This document shows, piece after piece, positions 17,121 to 25,565 of a stretch of DNA of 64,000 nt. The stretch covers positions 13,988 to 77,987 of the forward strand of contig CAZCZB010000009.1 of the NCBI GenBank assembly GCA_964502995.1, written 5' to 3'. The stretch's first letter is position 1, and each line of letters begins with the position of its first letter. Below the pieces are notes generated by a model. The model was not told where the DNA came from, ran no database searches, and saw only the letters and a program-made list of their open reading frames with translations. The stretch is from Bin87 sp964502995 (GTDB taxonomy: Bacteria > Chloroflexota > Dehalococcoidia > Lucifugimonadales > UBA3495). The position numbers were made by a program, and so were the translations under genes.

Positions 17121-17924
17121 ATGAACATCGGATTTATCGGCGGAGGCACCATGGCCGAAGCGATCCTGGGCGGGATGCTGGACGGCGGAGTCGCCAGCGC
17201 CGGCGACGTGATCATAGGCGAGCCGGTAGCTCCCAGGAGGGATTACCTCGCTGAACGTTACGGTGTGGCGGTTTCCGAGGCCAACGGCGAGGTCGTGGGA
17301 GCGTCGGATATGGTGGTGATGGCGGTGAAGCCCCAGGATTTGCCAAAGGTGTATTCGGACGTTGGCGGCCAATTTGCAGGTGAGCGCTCGGTCCTGTCAA
17401 TAGTGGCCGGTACCAAGATGAACTCCCTGGCCGACGGCTTGCAGACGGAAAACGTGATACGGGTCATGCCCAACACGCCGGCACAGATTGGCGAAGGCAT
17501 GACGATGTGGACCTGCTCGAAGTCGGTTGCGCAATCGCACCGCGACACCACGTCCGCCATCCTGTCCACCATAGGCGACGAGATCTACGTGGACGATGAA
17601 AAATACATGGACATGGCCACCGCGCTCAGCGCCAGCGGGCCCGCCTACGTGTTCCTGATTCTGGAAGCCATGATCGATGCCGGCGTGTACGTGGGGTTGC
17701 CCAGGGACGTGGCGCGACGCATGGCCCTGAAAACGGTGCAAGGCAGCGCCGAGTTGGTGATTCAGACCGGACGGCATCCCGCAGAGTTGAAGGACATGGT
17801 GACGTCGCCGGGCGGGACCACCGCCGAAGGGCTGCAGGCACTGGAACGCGCCGGCGTACCGGCGGCGGTGGTGGATGCCGTGAACGCGGCCTATCTCAAG
17901 TCCATAAAGTTGGGCCAGGGCTAA
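17121..17924 (+). CDS. proC: Pyrroline-5-carboxylate reductase
   Basis: ProC reduces pyrroline-5-carboxylate to proline with NAD(P)H. The ATG at 17121 gives 267 residues starting MNIGFIGGGTMAEAI, the nucleotide-binding GxGxxA fold. Family signatures VMAVKPQD, VIRVMPNTP, ALSASGPAYVF and the C-terminal DMVTSPGGTTAEGL are present. The open frame extends further upstream into pdxA, but that part is not ProC-like. It is spaced five bases from pdxA and 25 from the YggT gene. Confidence 0.95.
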   Translation: MNIGFIGGGTMAEAILGGMLDGGVASAGDVIIGEPVAPRRDYLAERYGVAVSEANGEVVGASDMVVMAVKPQDLPKVYSDVGGQFAGERSVLSIVAGTKMNSLADGLQTENVIRVMPNTPAQIGEGMTMWTCSKSVAQSHRDTTSAILSTIGDEIYVDDEKYMDMATALSASGPAYVFLILEAMIDAGVYVGLPRDVARRMALKTVQGSAELVIQTGRHPAELKDMVTSPGGTTAEGLQALERAGVPAAVVDAVNAAYLKSIKLGQG

Positions 17925-17949
17925 CGCCTATCCGGTCCTCGGGGTAGTA

Positions 17950-18222
17950 ATGCTGGAGCTGATCACTCTTGTCATAACGCTGTGCTATCTGTTGTTGCTG
18001 GCCCGGATAATTCTGGGTTTCGTGGTGCAGTACATGGCGATGCAGGGCAACGGAGCGCCGGATGTCCTCCTGCGCATGTACGAGGTGATATTCGCGTTGA
18101 CCGAGCCTGTGCTGGGCCCAATTCGACGTATGCTGCCCCAAACCGGCATGATCGATTTCAGTCCGCTGGTGGTGATGGTCGTGCTGGTGGTTGTTCAATA
18201 CGCGCTGCGGGCGTTGTTGTAA
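17950..18222 (+). CDS. YggT family membrane protein
   Basis: The 90-residue protein has two hydrophobic membrane segments (about residues 5-28 and 72-88) joined by a loop with the family motif EPVLGPIRRMLP. YggT proteins sit in the membrane and are often encoded beside proC and the division genes, as here. Their molecular role is not settled; links to division or envelope organisation have been proposed. It follows proC by 25 bases. Confidence 0.88.
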   Translation: MLELITLVITLCYLLLLARIILGFVVQYMAMQGNGAPDVLLRMYEVIFALTEPVLGPIRRMLPQTGMIDFSPLVVMVVLVVVQYALRALL

Positions 18223-18253
18223 CTTCCCGTCTTTGGGCTGACAGGTCGCGCCA

Positions 18254-18898
18254 TTGTCCGGATCCGATCCTCCCTCCCGAGGCAAGCATTGGACGGCGGG
18301 CGGACTGCGACCCGACGATTTGCGGTTCTTGCGAGCGGCCTACGCTGCCGAGATACCTGAACGATCCGATCCCCCTAATCTGGTGATCCTTTGCGGCTTG
18401 CCGGGGACGGGAAAATCACACTTTGCCCGGGAGTTGACGCGGCAGGCTCCCTACGTTTGCCTGAACAGCGACCGGACGCGCAAACTCCTGGTCGCCAAAC
18501 CCAGCTACAGCCGCCGGGAACACCGGCGGGTTTTTTCGGCCATGCACGTGTTGACTCGCGGTTACCTGGTCGACGGTTATTCGGTGGTGTTCGACGCCAC
18601 CAACCTCAACGAGAACGTGCGGGCGCCGCTTTATGCCATTGCTGAGGACGTCGGGGTCGATTGGTTGATTATCCGGTTCACCGCGCCCGACGACCTGGTG
18701 CGGCGACGGCTCGCCGACCGGGTGGAGGGTCTGGCGGACTCCGGAGAGAGCGACGCCGGTTGGGAAATATACTCCCGCATGGCGGTGGCGGACCAACCCG
18801 TGCCACGGGAGCATCTGCTGGTGAGAGGGCCGGATGATTGCGATGGGGTTCTGACCCGAACCATTGCGTGGGCGAATTCGCTGCCAAAGCGAGCCTAG
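18254..18898 (+). CDS. P-loop ATPase/kinase of the AAA_33 type
   Basis: The 214-residue product (TTG start) has Walker A GLPGTGKS at residues 48-55 and the CLNSDRTRKLL and VVFDATNLNENVR segments found in small P-loop kinases related to zeta toxin and polynucleotide kinase. An Arg-rich lid (FTAPDDLVRRRLADR) follows near 140. It probably phosphorylates a small molecule or nucleic-acid end; the substrate cannot be told. The first 40 residues are not conserved, so a later start is possible. It is co-directional with yggT and has no antitoxin-like partner, which argues against a toxin-antitoxin pair. Confidence 0.75.
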   Translation: MSGSDPPSRGKHWTAGGLRPDDLRFLRAAYAAEIPERSDPPNLVILCGLPGTGKSHFARELTRQAPYVCLNSDRTRKLLVAKPSYSRREHRRVFSAMHVLTRGYLVDGYSVVFDATNLNENVRAPLYAIAEDVGVDWLIIRFTAPDDLVRRRLADRVEGLADSGESDAGWEIYSRMAVADQPVPREHLLVRGPDDCDGVLTRTIAWANSLPKRA

Positions 18899-18938
18899 CC
18901 GACCGCTTGCGGTTGCGGCCATCAGGCCGGGCGCGTGG

Positions 18939-18967
18939 TTGTGGCGTTTGGGGTATGACGGCATAAT
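18939..18967 (+). promoter_or_regulatory. Promoter of pepA
   Basis: TTGTGG (18939-18944) and CATAAT (18962-18967) are separated by exactly 17 bases, 50 bases ahead of the pepA ATG. Both hexamers differ from consensus at one or two positions. Confidence 0.6.
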
Positions 18968-19017
18968 CGGTGGCGAAAATCGCGAATATGCAAAGTGCCC
19001 GTGTTTGGAGGTGAACC

Positions 19018-20538
19018 ATGCCTGCCACCGTGAAAGTTGTTGCAGGAGACGTTTCGGATTTTCCCACGCCGGCTTTGGTGGTGAACCTTTTTGAAGGGGT
19101 TACTGCTCCCGGCGGAGCCACCGGCGCGGTTGACCGTGCGCTCAACGGGGCCATATCCGCTCTGATCGCCGACGGTGAGATCAAGGGGAAATTGGGCGAG
19201 TTGACGCTGGTGCATACCCTGGGACGGATTCCGGCGACGCGGGTTGTGGTTGCAGGACTGGGCAAATCGGCCGACTTCGATGCCGGCGGCGTCCGGCGGG
19301 TCAGCGCCGAGGTGGCGCGGTTTCTCAGGCGCAGGGGCGTGTCTGAGTTTGCCACGATCGCCCACGGAGCGGGAATCGGCGGTCTGGTCGCCGGCGAATC
19401 CGCGCAGGCCATTGCTGAAGGCACGCTGCTGGGCCTCTACAAGTTCGACACCTACCGGAGCAACGGCGACGATGCTCCGGAGGATGGGGTCTCGTCAGTG
19501 TCAATAGTCGAACGGGATTCTGGCAACCTGGATGCTCTGACGGCGGGGGTTCAGGTTGGTTCTGCGCTTGGCGAGGCCACCATGCTGGCGCGCGACCTCG
19601 TGAACCATCCCGCAAACGTGATGACCCCCACCCGAATGGCGGATGCGGCGCGGGACGTTGCTGAAACGGTGGGACTCGAACTGGACGTGATGGATCGCGA
19701 CCGAATGGCCGAACACGGCATGGGCGCGTTTTTGGGCGTGGCGCAGGGCAGCGAGGAACCGCCAAAACTGATCGTCCTGACGTACCGCGGTGATCCGGAC
19801 AACCCGGAAAACAACCTGGGTTTGGTTGGCAAGGGCATCACTTTTGACACCGGCGGCATTTCGCTCAAGCCGGCCGCCAATATGGAAGCGATGAAGGGCG
19901 ATATGGCCGGCGGCGCGTCGGTAATCGCGGCCATGCGGGCAATCGGGATGCTGAAGCCCTGCATCAACGTTACCGGTCTGATCGCTGCCACCGAGAACAT
20001 GCCGGGAGGTCGGGCGCAACGACCCGGTGATGTGGTCACCGCGATGAACGGGAAAACCATCGAGGTTATCAACACCGACGCCGAAGGCCGCCTGGTGCTG
20101 GCGGATGCGATGTGCCACGCCCGCAGCCTGGGGATCACGCGCATGGTGGACGTTGCAACCCTCACCGGGGCGATGGTGGTGACCTTGGGCAAGGCCTGCA
20201 CGGGTATGATGGGCAACTGCCCCGATTTGGCCAGGGAGATCAGCAGGGCCGGCGATGCCAACGGCGAAAGGTTCTGGGAACTGCCGATGCTGGAGGATTA
20301 CCGGGAACTGATCCGGTCGGACGTGGCGGACATGAAAAACTCCGGCGGCCGGCAGGCCGGGTCGATTACCGCTGCGATGCTGCTGCGGGAGTTCGCCGAG
20401 GACGCCGAATGGGTGCATCTGGACATAGCCGGCACCTCCACCGCGTCAAGCAGCAAGGGACACCTGGTGAAAGGGGCGACCGGTGTGCCAACCCGCACCC
20501 TGGCGCAATTGGCGATGAATTTGGCCGAAAAGCGCTAG
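19018..20538 (+). CDS. pepA: Leucyl aminopeptidase (M17 family)
   Basis: PepA is a cytoplasmic two-metal aminopeptidase that removes N-terminal residues from peptides. The 506-residue product has the N-terminal macro-like domain, then the catalytic domain with KGITFDTGGISLKP and the signature NTDAEGRLVLAD, which supply the metal ligands and active-site lysine. Other conserved pieces are GLIAATENMPGG and the C-terminal DIAGT. A strong GGAGG site lies six bases before the ATG. It has its own promoter and converges on the gene at 20644. Confidence 0.96.
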   Translation: MPATVKVVAGDVSDFPTPALVVNLFEGVTAPGGATGAVDRALNGAISALIADGEIKGKLGELTLVHTLGRIPATRVVVAGLGKSADFDAGGVRRVSAEVARFLRRRGVSEFATIAHGAGIGGLVAGESAQAIAEGTLLGLYKFDTYRSNGDDAPEDGVSSVSIVERDSGNLDALTAGVQVGSALGEATMLARDLVNHPANVMTPTRMADAARDVAETVGLELDVMDRDRMAEHGMGAFLGVAQGSEEPPKLIVLTYRGDPDNPENNLGLVGKGITFDTGGISLKPAANMEAMKGDMAGGASVIAAMRAIGMLKPCINVTGLIAATENMPGGRAQRPGDVVTAMNGKTIEVINTDAEGRLVLADAMCHARSLGITRMVDVATLTGAMVVTLGKACTGMMGNCPDLAREISRAGDANGERFWELPMLEDYRELIRSDVADMKNSGGRQAGSITAAMLLREFAEDAEWVHLDIAGTSTASSSKGHLVKGATGVPTRTLAQLAMNLAEKR

Positions 20539-20589
20539 CGGTTGATCGGACCGGCGGGGCGGCAGGTATAGGGGCAGGGGAAGTGCGAA

Positions 20590-20613
20590 AGGGGCGAATG
20601 ATTATTCGCCCCT
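20590..20613. terminator. Palindromic hairpin between convergent genes
   Basis: AGGGGCGAAT (20590-20599) pairs perfectly with ATTCGCCCCT (20604-20613) around a GATT loop. It lies between the ends of pepA and the minus-strand gene at 20644, so it could stop transcription from both sides. It has no long T run. Similar GGGGC-stem hairpins recur at other gene ends in the window. Confidence 0.6.
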
Positions 20614-20643
20614 ACGTTTGGGATCGTGGTTACTTGGAAGGGT

Positions 20644-21186
20644 CTAGGCGGTGGTCGCGGTTGCCAGCGCGGCGCCGGCCAGTTCGCGCAGGTCGGGGCC
20701 GTCGAGTTTGCGCCCCTGGACTCCCATCAACCTGAGTGGGCGGCCGCGTTTGGTGATGCGGATGCGGTCAAGGACGTCCTGCCAGGGCGCCAGGTAATCG
20801 CAGGTGCCATCCCCGTTGGGATCGTCGCCGCCCTCAAGGCTTTCTCCGGATGGCAGTTGCACCGCAATCACGGACGCGGGATCCGATGCCGGCGCGAGCA
20901 TCATCACCGGCAGGTCGGATTCTGACAGGCCGATCTGATCCAACAGGCTGCGGACGGTGGACGAAACTCCGTGCATCCCGAACACGACGAGGTGGGCGAA
21001 GCTGGCGTCGCGCTGTTCGAACTCGGTCCGGTACCGGCGGAAGATGTCGTGGGAACCCGTCGCCTGAGGTTTAACCAGGAACAGGGCCATCGCCGGAAAC
21101 TCGCCTTCAATGATGGACGTTTCCCGGAGGTTATCGCGCCAACGGAGCAGCTTGTCGTGGTCGTGTTCGTCGTAGTGATGTGACAT
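20644..21186 (-). CDS. Unrecognised 180-residue protein
   Basis: I do not recognise the family. The ATG at 21186 has GGAGG ten bases upstream and starts MSHHYDEHDHDKLL, a His/Asp-rich N-terminus. The middle contains FAHLVVFGMHGVSSTVRSLL followed by LPVMMLAPASDP, strands and helices that recall a thioredoxin-like or alpha/beta fold, with no CxxC motif. No signal peptide or membrane segment is seen. It starts seven bases after the stop of the VOC gene at 21193, so the two are cotranscribed. Confidence 0.7.
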   Translation of the reverse strand: MSHHYDEHDHDKLLRWRDNLRETSIIEGEFPAMALFLVKPQATGSHDIFRRYRTEFEQRDASFAHLVVFGMHGVSSTVRSLLDQIGLSESDLPVMMLAPASDPASVIAVQLPSGESLEGGDDPNGDGTCDYLAPWQDVLDRIRITKRGRPLRLMGVQGRKLDGPDLRELAGAALATATTA

Positions 21187-21192
21187 GGTCAA

Positions 21193-21660
21193 CTAGCCTC
21201 CCTCGTGCGCTTCCTGCAACAATTTCATATCGAGCTTTTTCATCGGGAGCATGACTTCCATGACCCGGTTGGCGTTGGGGCCGTTCATCAGCCACTCAGG
21301 GAGATCCGTTGGGATGATCTGCCACGTTACTCCGAAACGATCCTGCAACCATCCGCACTGGATTTCGGTTCCGCCGTCAGTCAGATGTTCCCACAGGTGG
21401 TCGATCTCCTGCTGCGATTCGCAGGACACCATGAACGAAATTGCGTGTGTTAACTCGAAGGCGGGGCGTCCATCGAAGGTGGTGAACCGCACGCCGTCCA
21501 ATTCGAAGATAACCGTTGCGCTCCCCGCAGCCGGCCCGTCGGCGTACAATTCGCTGGAGATGATCCTGGAGTTGGGGAAGATCGACACGTAGAACTCCGC
21601 AGCCTCGCGCGCCGTGCCATCGAGCCATAGGAACGGGGTGATTTTCTGGACATTTGCCAT
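21193..21660 (-). CDS. VOC superfamily protein, PhnB / 3-demethylubiquinone methyltransferase-like
   Basis: The 155-residue protein opens QKITPFLWLDGTAREAAEFY, the start typical of the PhnB-like branch of the vicinal oxygen chelate fold. It continues with the paired beta-alpha-beta modules ending in GVTWQIIPTDLPEWL. Many members are annotated as 3-demethylubiquinone 3-methyltransferase without proof, and the true substrate is unknown. A longer frame exists upstream but would run through the preceding gene's end. It lies between the unknown gene at 20644 and two further VOC genes. Confidence 0.85.
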   Translation of the reverse strand: MANVQKITPFLWLDGTAREAAEFYVSIFPNSRIISSELYADGPAAGSATVIFELDGVRFTTFDGRPAFELTHAISFMVSCESQQEIDHLWEHLTDGGTEIQCGWLQDRFGVTWQIIPTDLPEWLMNGPNANRVMEVMLPMKKLDMKLLQEAHEGG

Positions 21661-21688
21661 GACTGGAGCGTTTGCCTCCCCGGGTTTA

Positions 21689-22141
21689 TCAGCCGGCGTC
21701 GAATTGCACGAGGATTCCGTCGGGGTCGTACACGTAGAAACTGCTGACCCTGCCCTCGGCATTCGTCCAGACATCCATAGGCGCGGCGAGCGGCACACCC
21801 TGCCCTGCCAGGTTTTCGGCCAGCGCCTTCGGGTCGGGCACAGTGAACGAGATGTGGCTGATGCCAACCTGGTCCAGTTTGATGGGTGTGCCGTCGGGGT
21901 CTTCGCCGGGGTGAGATGTCATGGTGAGGGTTGGTTTGGCCCCATCTGCGTAGGCGAGGCGCACCTGCCGACGGGTGCGGCGGTCATGGGCGTACACGTG
22001 GGGCAGGCCGCCGGTGGTGGTGTCCTGGATGGCGTCGCTGACGATGGACATGCCAAGGGTGTCGCAGTAGAACTTGAGCGACACGTCAAGGTCCCTGACG
22101 CAGATGGCGATGTGAGATACGCCGGTGGATTGCATCGGCAT
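21689..22141 (-). CDS. VOC family protein (glyoxalase/dioxygenase fold), copy 2
   Basis: The 150-residue protein starts MPMQSTGVSHIAICVRDLD, a glyoxalase/bleomycin-resistance signature. The C-terminal module holds VGISHISFTVPDPKALAENL and ends YDPDGILVQFDAG. Likely metal ligands are the His in VSHIA, the His in GISHISF and a late acidic residue. It is clearly a paralogue of the protein from 22248, sharing most motifs, including the GGLPHVYAHDR segment. The reaction is unknown. Three 16-bp tandem repeats lie just upstream. Confidence 0.88.
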   Translation of the reverse strand: MPMQSTGVSHIAICVRDLDVSLKFYCDTLGMSIVSDAIQDTTTGGLPHVYAHDRRTRRQVRLAYADGAKPTLTMTSHPGEDPDGTPIKLDQVGISHISFTVPDPKALAENLAGQGVPLAAPMDVWTNAEGRVSSFYVYDPDGILVQFDAG

Positions 22142-22155
22142 TATGGACGCTCCTT

Positions 22156-22203
22156 GTGCCGGATGTTCGTCGTGCCGGGTGTTTGTCGTGCCGGGTGTTC
22201 GTC
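22156..22203. repeat. Three tandem 16-bp repeats between VOC paralogues
   Basis: Units 22156-22171, 22172-22187 and 22188-22203 follow the pattern GTGCCGGRTGTTYGTC with one variable position each. A degenerate partial unit follows near 22234-22249, at the end of the upstream VOC gene. The array sits in the 106-base gap between the paralogues and could be a small variable-number repeat. Confidence 0.75.
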
Positions 22204-22247
22204 GGAGGCGAAGATTGACCTCGTTGCCTGGATCGTCGGGTGTTCGA

Positions 22248-22706
22248 TCAGCCTCCGCCGCTGTCGAACTGCACTAGCATACCGTCGGGGTCGTACACGA
22301 AGATGCTGGAAACCTCGCCGTTTGCGTTGGTGAAACCGTCCATGGGACCGGCCAGTTCGACGCCGGCGGCGATGAGGTCGTCGGCCAACGCTTTCACGTC
22401 CGGCACGGTGAAGGATATGTGGCTGATGCCGACCTGGTCCAGCTTGATGGGAGCGCCGTCGGCGGCGTCACCCGGATGGCTGGTCATCACCAGCGTGGGG
22501 ATGGCGCCGTCGCCGTAGGACAGGATGGCCTGGCGCCGGGTGGAGCGGTCGTGGGCGTACACGTGGGGCAGGCCGCCCGTGGAGGTGTCCTGGACGCGGT
22601 CCACCGTCACCGTCATGCCGAGAATATCGCGGTAAAACTTGAGGGATTCGTCGACGTCGCGCACGCAAACAGCGATATGCGAAACCCCGGATGATTCCAT
22701 TGCCAT
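22248..22706 (-). CDS. VOC family protein (glyoxalase/dioxygenase fold), copy 1
   Basis: The 152-residue product starts at the ATG at 22706 behind a GGAGGGA site and reads MAMESSGVSHIAVCVRDVDE. Motifs GGLPHVYAHDRSTRRQ and VGISHISFTVPDVKAL match its neighbour at 21689, marking a tandem duplication. The YDPDGMLVQFDSGGG end carries the last metal-side motif of the fold. The substrate is unknown; detoxification or ring cleavage are typical roles. It is the first of three VOC genes downstream of a MATE exporter on the same strand. Confidence 0.88.
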   Translation of the reverse strand: MAMESSGVSHIAVCVRDVDESLKFYRDILGMTVTVDRVQDTSTGGLPHVYAHDRSTRRQAILSYGDGAIPTLVMTSHPGDAADGAPIKLDQVGISHISFTVPDVKALADDLIAAGVELAGPMDGFTNANGEVSSIFVYDPDGMLVQFDSGGG

Positions 22707-22799
22707 GATCGTCCCTCCGTTGGATGTCAGGTGCAAGTTGGGGATGGCTGCCATGCTACTGCCGCTCGTCATACATGTCAAAAGCGGCCGGGCCTCGTG

Positions 22800-24170
22800 T
22801 CATGCCGAGCCCCAACGGTCAACGCGGCGCCAGATCAACGCCAGCGCGGCCACACCGAGGACCATCGCGCTGAGGTCGGTCATTGGGAACGACCACCAGA
22901 CGCCGGGAACACCCAACCATCCGGACAACGCGAACACCCAGATCAACAGGATCACGACTCTCTGCGTGATAGTGAGCACCACGGACGGCCACGCCATGCC
23001 CAACGCTTGGAACGCGATGGAACTGACGAACTCGATACCCACGATGGGCAGGGCCAGCAGCGTTATCCGGAGCGCGGTTGACGCCTCCGGCGGCAGGGCG
23101 TCCTCGGCGGCGAACAGTTCTATGATGTACCCCGACAACGGCAATAGCGCGCCGACGAGCAACGTGCCGGCGATGGTCGCGCCCAGGCAACTTTGCCAGA
23201 TGGCCTGCCGGACACGATGAAAGTTGCGGGCGCCATAGTTGTACGCCGCCAACGGCAGATACGCCAGGGCGACACCGATGAACGGGGCCAGCGCAAACTC
23301 GAGGACCGCGTTGATCGCGCCAAACAGCGCGATGTAGCCGTCGCCGCCCTGGTACTGGCTCAGGATGTTGTTGATCACCACGACGACGATTGACCGCGCA
23401 ATCTCGATGATGCAAATGGGAAGACCCAGCGCCAGGATTTCCCGGACCAAACCGATCCTCGGAATCAGGGCGTCCGTGGTGATGTTGAGCGCGCTGCTGC
23501 CGGAAAGGTAAAACCATCCGACGTATATCACTACCAATCCCTGCGCCAGAACGGTGGCTGCCGCCGCTCCGGTGACTCCCCAGCCGAACACGAGGATGAA
23601 CAGGGCGTCAAGGATGACGTTGAGGATGGCTCCCCCGGCCAGCACTATGGTTGCGGCGCCGGGTCGCCCTTCGGCCATCAGCAGATTGTTGGCGGTGACG
23701 GTCACCATGGTCAGCAACCCGCCCGGGAGGATAATCGCCAGGTACTGCCGGGCGTGCGGCGCGGTTTCTGCGGACGCACCCATCAGCAACACCAACCGGT
23801 CGATTTGCGCCAGACCGGCCACGGTGATCAGCAGGTATACGGGTACCAGGATGGCGAAGGAGGACCCGATAACACGGGACGCCCGGTGAGTATCCCGCGC
23901 GCCCAGGGCGCGGGCAACCACCGACATTCCGCCCAGGCCGGTCAAGAGTCCCAGCGCCACGGCGGTCATTTGCGCCGGGAACGCGGCGGAGAGTCCGCTC
24001 AGGGCGTCCACGCTGACGGCGTTGCCGACGAACGCGCGATCCACGATGCTGTACAGGGCCATGACGATGATGGCGAGCGCGGGCGGGATCGCCATCCGCA
24101 ATAGCAGCAGCCACATTGGGGCCGTGCCCATGGTTTCGGCGCGGAGGGTTTTGGGTCCGGATTCGGGCAT
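22800..24170 (-). CDS. MATE family multidrug/metabolite exporter
   Basis: The 456-residue protein has about 12 hydrophobic segments arranged as two similar halves, as in MATE transporters that export cationic drugs using Na+ or H+. Family features include PPALAIIVMALYSIVDRAFVG in the first helix pair and the matching second-half segment LGLPICIIEIARSIVVVVIN. The loop MAEGRPG between helices is also typical. It is followed on the same strand by three VOC genes. The 398 bases between its start and the PAC2 gene hold no further gene that I can support. Confidence 0.92.
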   Translation of the reverse strand: MPESGPKTLRAETMGTAPMWLLLLRMAIPPALAIIVMALYSIVDRAFVGNAVSVDALSGLSAAFPAQMTAVALGLLTGLGGMSVVARALGARDTHRASRVIGSSFAILVPVYLLITVAGLAQIDRLVLLMGASAETAPHARQYLAIILPGGLLTMVTVTANNLLMAEGRPGAATIVLAGGAILNVILDALFILVFGWGVTGAAAATVLAQGLVVIYVGWFYLSGSSALNITTDALIPRIGLVREILALGLPICIIEIARSIVVVVINNILSQYQGGDGYIALFGAINAVLEFALAPFIGVALAYLPLAAYNYGARNFHRVRQAIWQSCLGATIAGTLLVGALLPLSGYIIELFAAEDALPPEASTALRITLLALPIVGIEFVSSIAFQALGMAWPSVVLTITQRVVILLIWVFALSGWLGVPGVWWSFPMTDLSAMVLGVAALALIWRRVDRWGSA

Positions 24171-24454
24171 GGTTTGTGGGCGGAAGGGCGGGAGTCGCCG
24201 AACTATAAGATCGTAGGGGGTCCGGTCACGGAAAGGGAGAGTATTTTATCCCGACTCTGTCAGCGACACGCCCGGTTGAGCGCTGCCCAACCGCGCGGGG
24301 TTATGCCGCCGATTCAGGATTCGCCGTATATCATTCCGGGTCGGAGTGGCGGAATCGCTATGGATTTTCCCTGACCTTCAACTCCCTGCGTCCAGAGGAT
24401 TTCTATTGCCCTGCCGTATGCTGCAGCGTACCCGCCCGCATCGTCGATAACGCG

Positions 24455-24482
24455 GGAGTCGCAGGAAATACCAGGCGACTCC
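24455..24482. repeat. Inverted repeat in the MATE/PAC2 intergenic gap
   Basis: GGAGTCGC (24455-24462) pairs with GCGACTCC (24475-24482) around a 12-base loop. It is in the 398-base divergent gap (24171-24568), about 90 bases ahead of the PAC2 gene. The rest of the gap has no supported gene or clear promoter. A regulator site is possible. Confidence 0.45.
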
Positions 24483-24568
24483 ACACGTTCGCGGGACTTT
24501 GTGATCCCGGGTCACGAAGGCCACGGAGTCTTGAATTGCTGCCCCCGGTCTGGCAAGATAGGGGCACT

Positions 24569-25480
24569 ATGATGATCGGCGCATTTGATATCCAAGAGCC
24601 CCTTCCCGAGTTGAGGGACCCACACGTTTTCGCGATGATCCGCCCTTGGGTGGACGTGGGCAGCGTCGGCACGCTGACCCTGAACCGGCTGGAACGCTAT
24701 CTGGGTTCAAAAGAGTTGGGACGGTTGAAACGGCCTGGCGAGTTCTTCGATTTCACTCGTTATCGCCCCAGCATGAGGCTGGTGGACAACGAGCGCCGGG
24801 TTCGGATTCCCAACAGCATCATCCGGTATGCCACCACCGAGAACGGACCGGACTACCTGTTCCTGCACCTGCGTGAGCCGCACGCGAACAGCGAGACCTA
24901 TACGGATTCCGTTCTGGAGGTTGTCAAAACCTTTGGCGTGAAACGGTACTGCCGGCTTGGTGCCATGTATGACACGGTTCCGCACACGCGCCCGCTGCTG
25001 GTTACCGGATCGCTGGGCTCGGTGGAACAGATCCGGCCGGTGCCCAACCTCAAACTCCGCCGGAGCACCTACCAGGGCCCGACGACCATCATGAACCTGG
25101 TATCGGATGGTATCGACGAAATGGGCGTGGAGGCGATCAACTTCATGGTCCACCTGCCCCAGTACGTACAACTGGACGAGGATTTCAACGGAACGGCCCG
25201 CATGATCGAGGTTTTGTCCTCGGTGTATTCGGAAATCCCGGAGGACCTGGCGCCGGTGAGGCGCGGTCAGCGTCAGTACCGGGAACTGAACGCAGCCGTC
25301 GAACGGAACTCGGATTTGCAGAGCCTGATCAAGCAGATGGAGGATTACTACGACTCCAACGAAGCCGAAACTCCCGCCGAGGCGGAGGCTGAGAATGAAG
25401 GAGACGCGGTCGCGTTGTCTCCCGAGATCGAGCAGTTTCTGAACGAGCTGGGCGAAGAATTCGGTGAGCGCGAGAACTAG
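24569..25480 (+). CDS. PAC2 family protein
   Basis: The 303-residue protein resembles the PAC2 (proteasome assembly chaperone) family found in actinobacteria, archaea and Chloroflexota. Supporting segments are MIRPWVDVGSVGTLTLNRLE and RLKRPGEFFDFTRYRP near residues 20-65, and the LGAMYDTVPHTRP region near 135. The C-terminal 60 residues are acidic and likely flexible. The start could be the ATG at 24569 or the adjacent one at 24572. A hairpin terminator follows 22 bases after the stop, so it is transcribed alone. The function in bacteria is not established. Confidence 0.85.
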   Translation: MMIGAFDIQEPLPELRDPHVFAMIRPWVDVGSVGTLTLNRLERYLGSKELGRLKRPGEFFDFTRYRPSMRLVDNERRVRIPNSIIRYATTENGPDYLFLHLREPHANSETYTDSVLEVVKTFGVKRYCRLGAMYDTVPHTRPLLVTGSLGSVEQIRPVPNLKLRRSTYQGPTTIMNLVSDGIDEMGVEAINFMVHLPQYVQLDEDFNGTARMIEVLSSVYSEIPEDLAPVRRGQRQYRELNAAVERNSDLQSLIKQMEDYYDSNEAETPAEAEAENEGDAVALSPEIEQFLNELGEEFGEREN

Positions 25481-25501
25481 CTCTGAAACGTAGTCAGCGA
25501 A

Positions 25502-25534
25502 AAGGGGCAGGCCGCAAACCTGCCCCTTATTTTG
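25502..25534 (+). terminator. Hairpin terminator after the PAC2 gene
   Basis: AAGGGGCAGG (25502-25511) pairs perfectly with CCTGCCCCTT (25519-25528) around a seven-base loop, followed by ATTTTG. It can also act for the tRNA transcribed toward it from the right. Confidence 0.85.
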
Positions 25535-25565
25535 TAACACCGATTCGTGCCTGAATCCGGCTTGA

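Noticed and set aside
18254..18898. A zeta-type toxin of a toxin-antitoxin pair
   Set aside because: The fold is related, but there is no small partner gene next to it and the neighbours are housekeeping genes.
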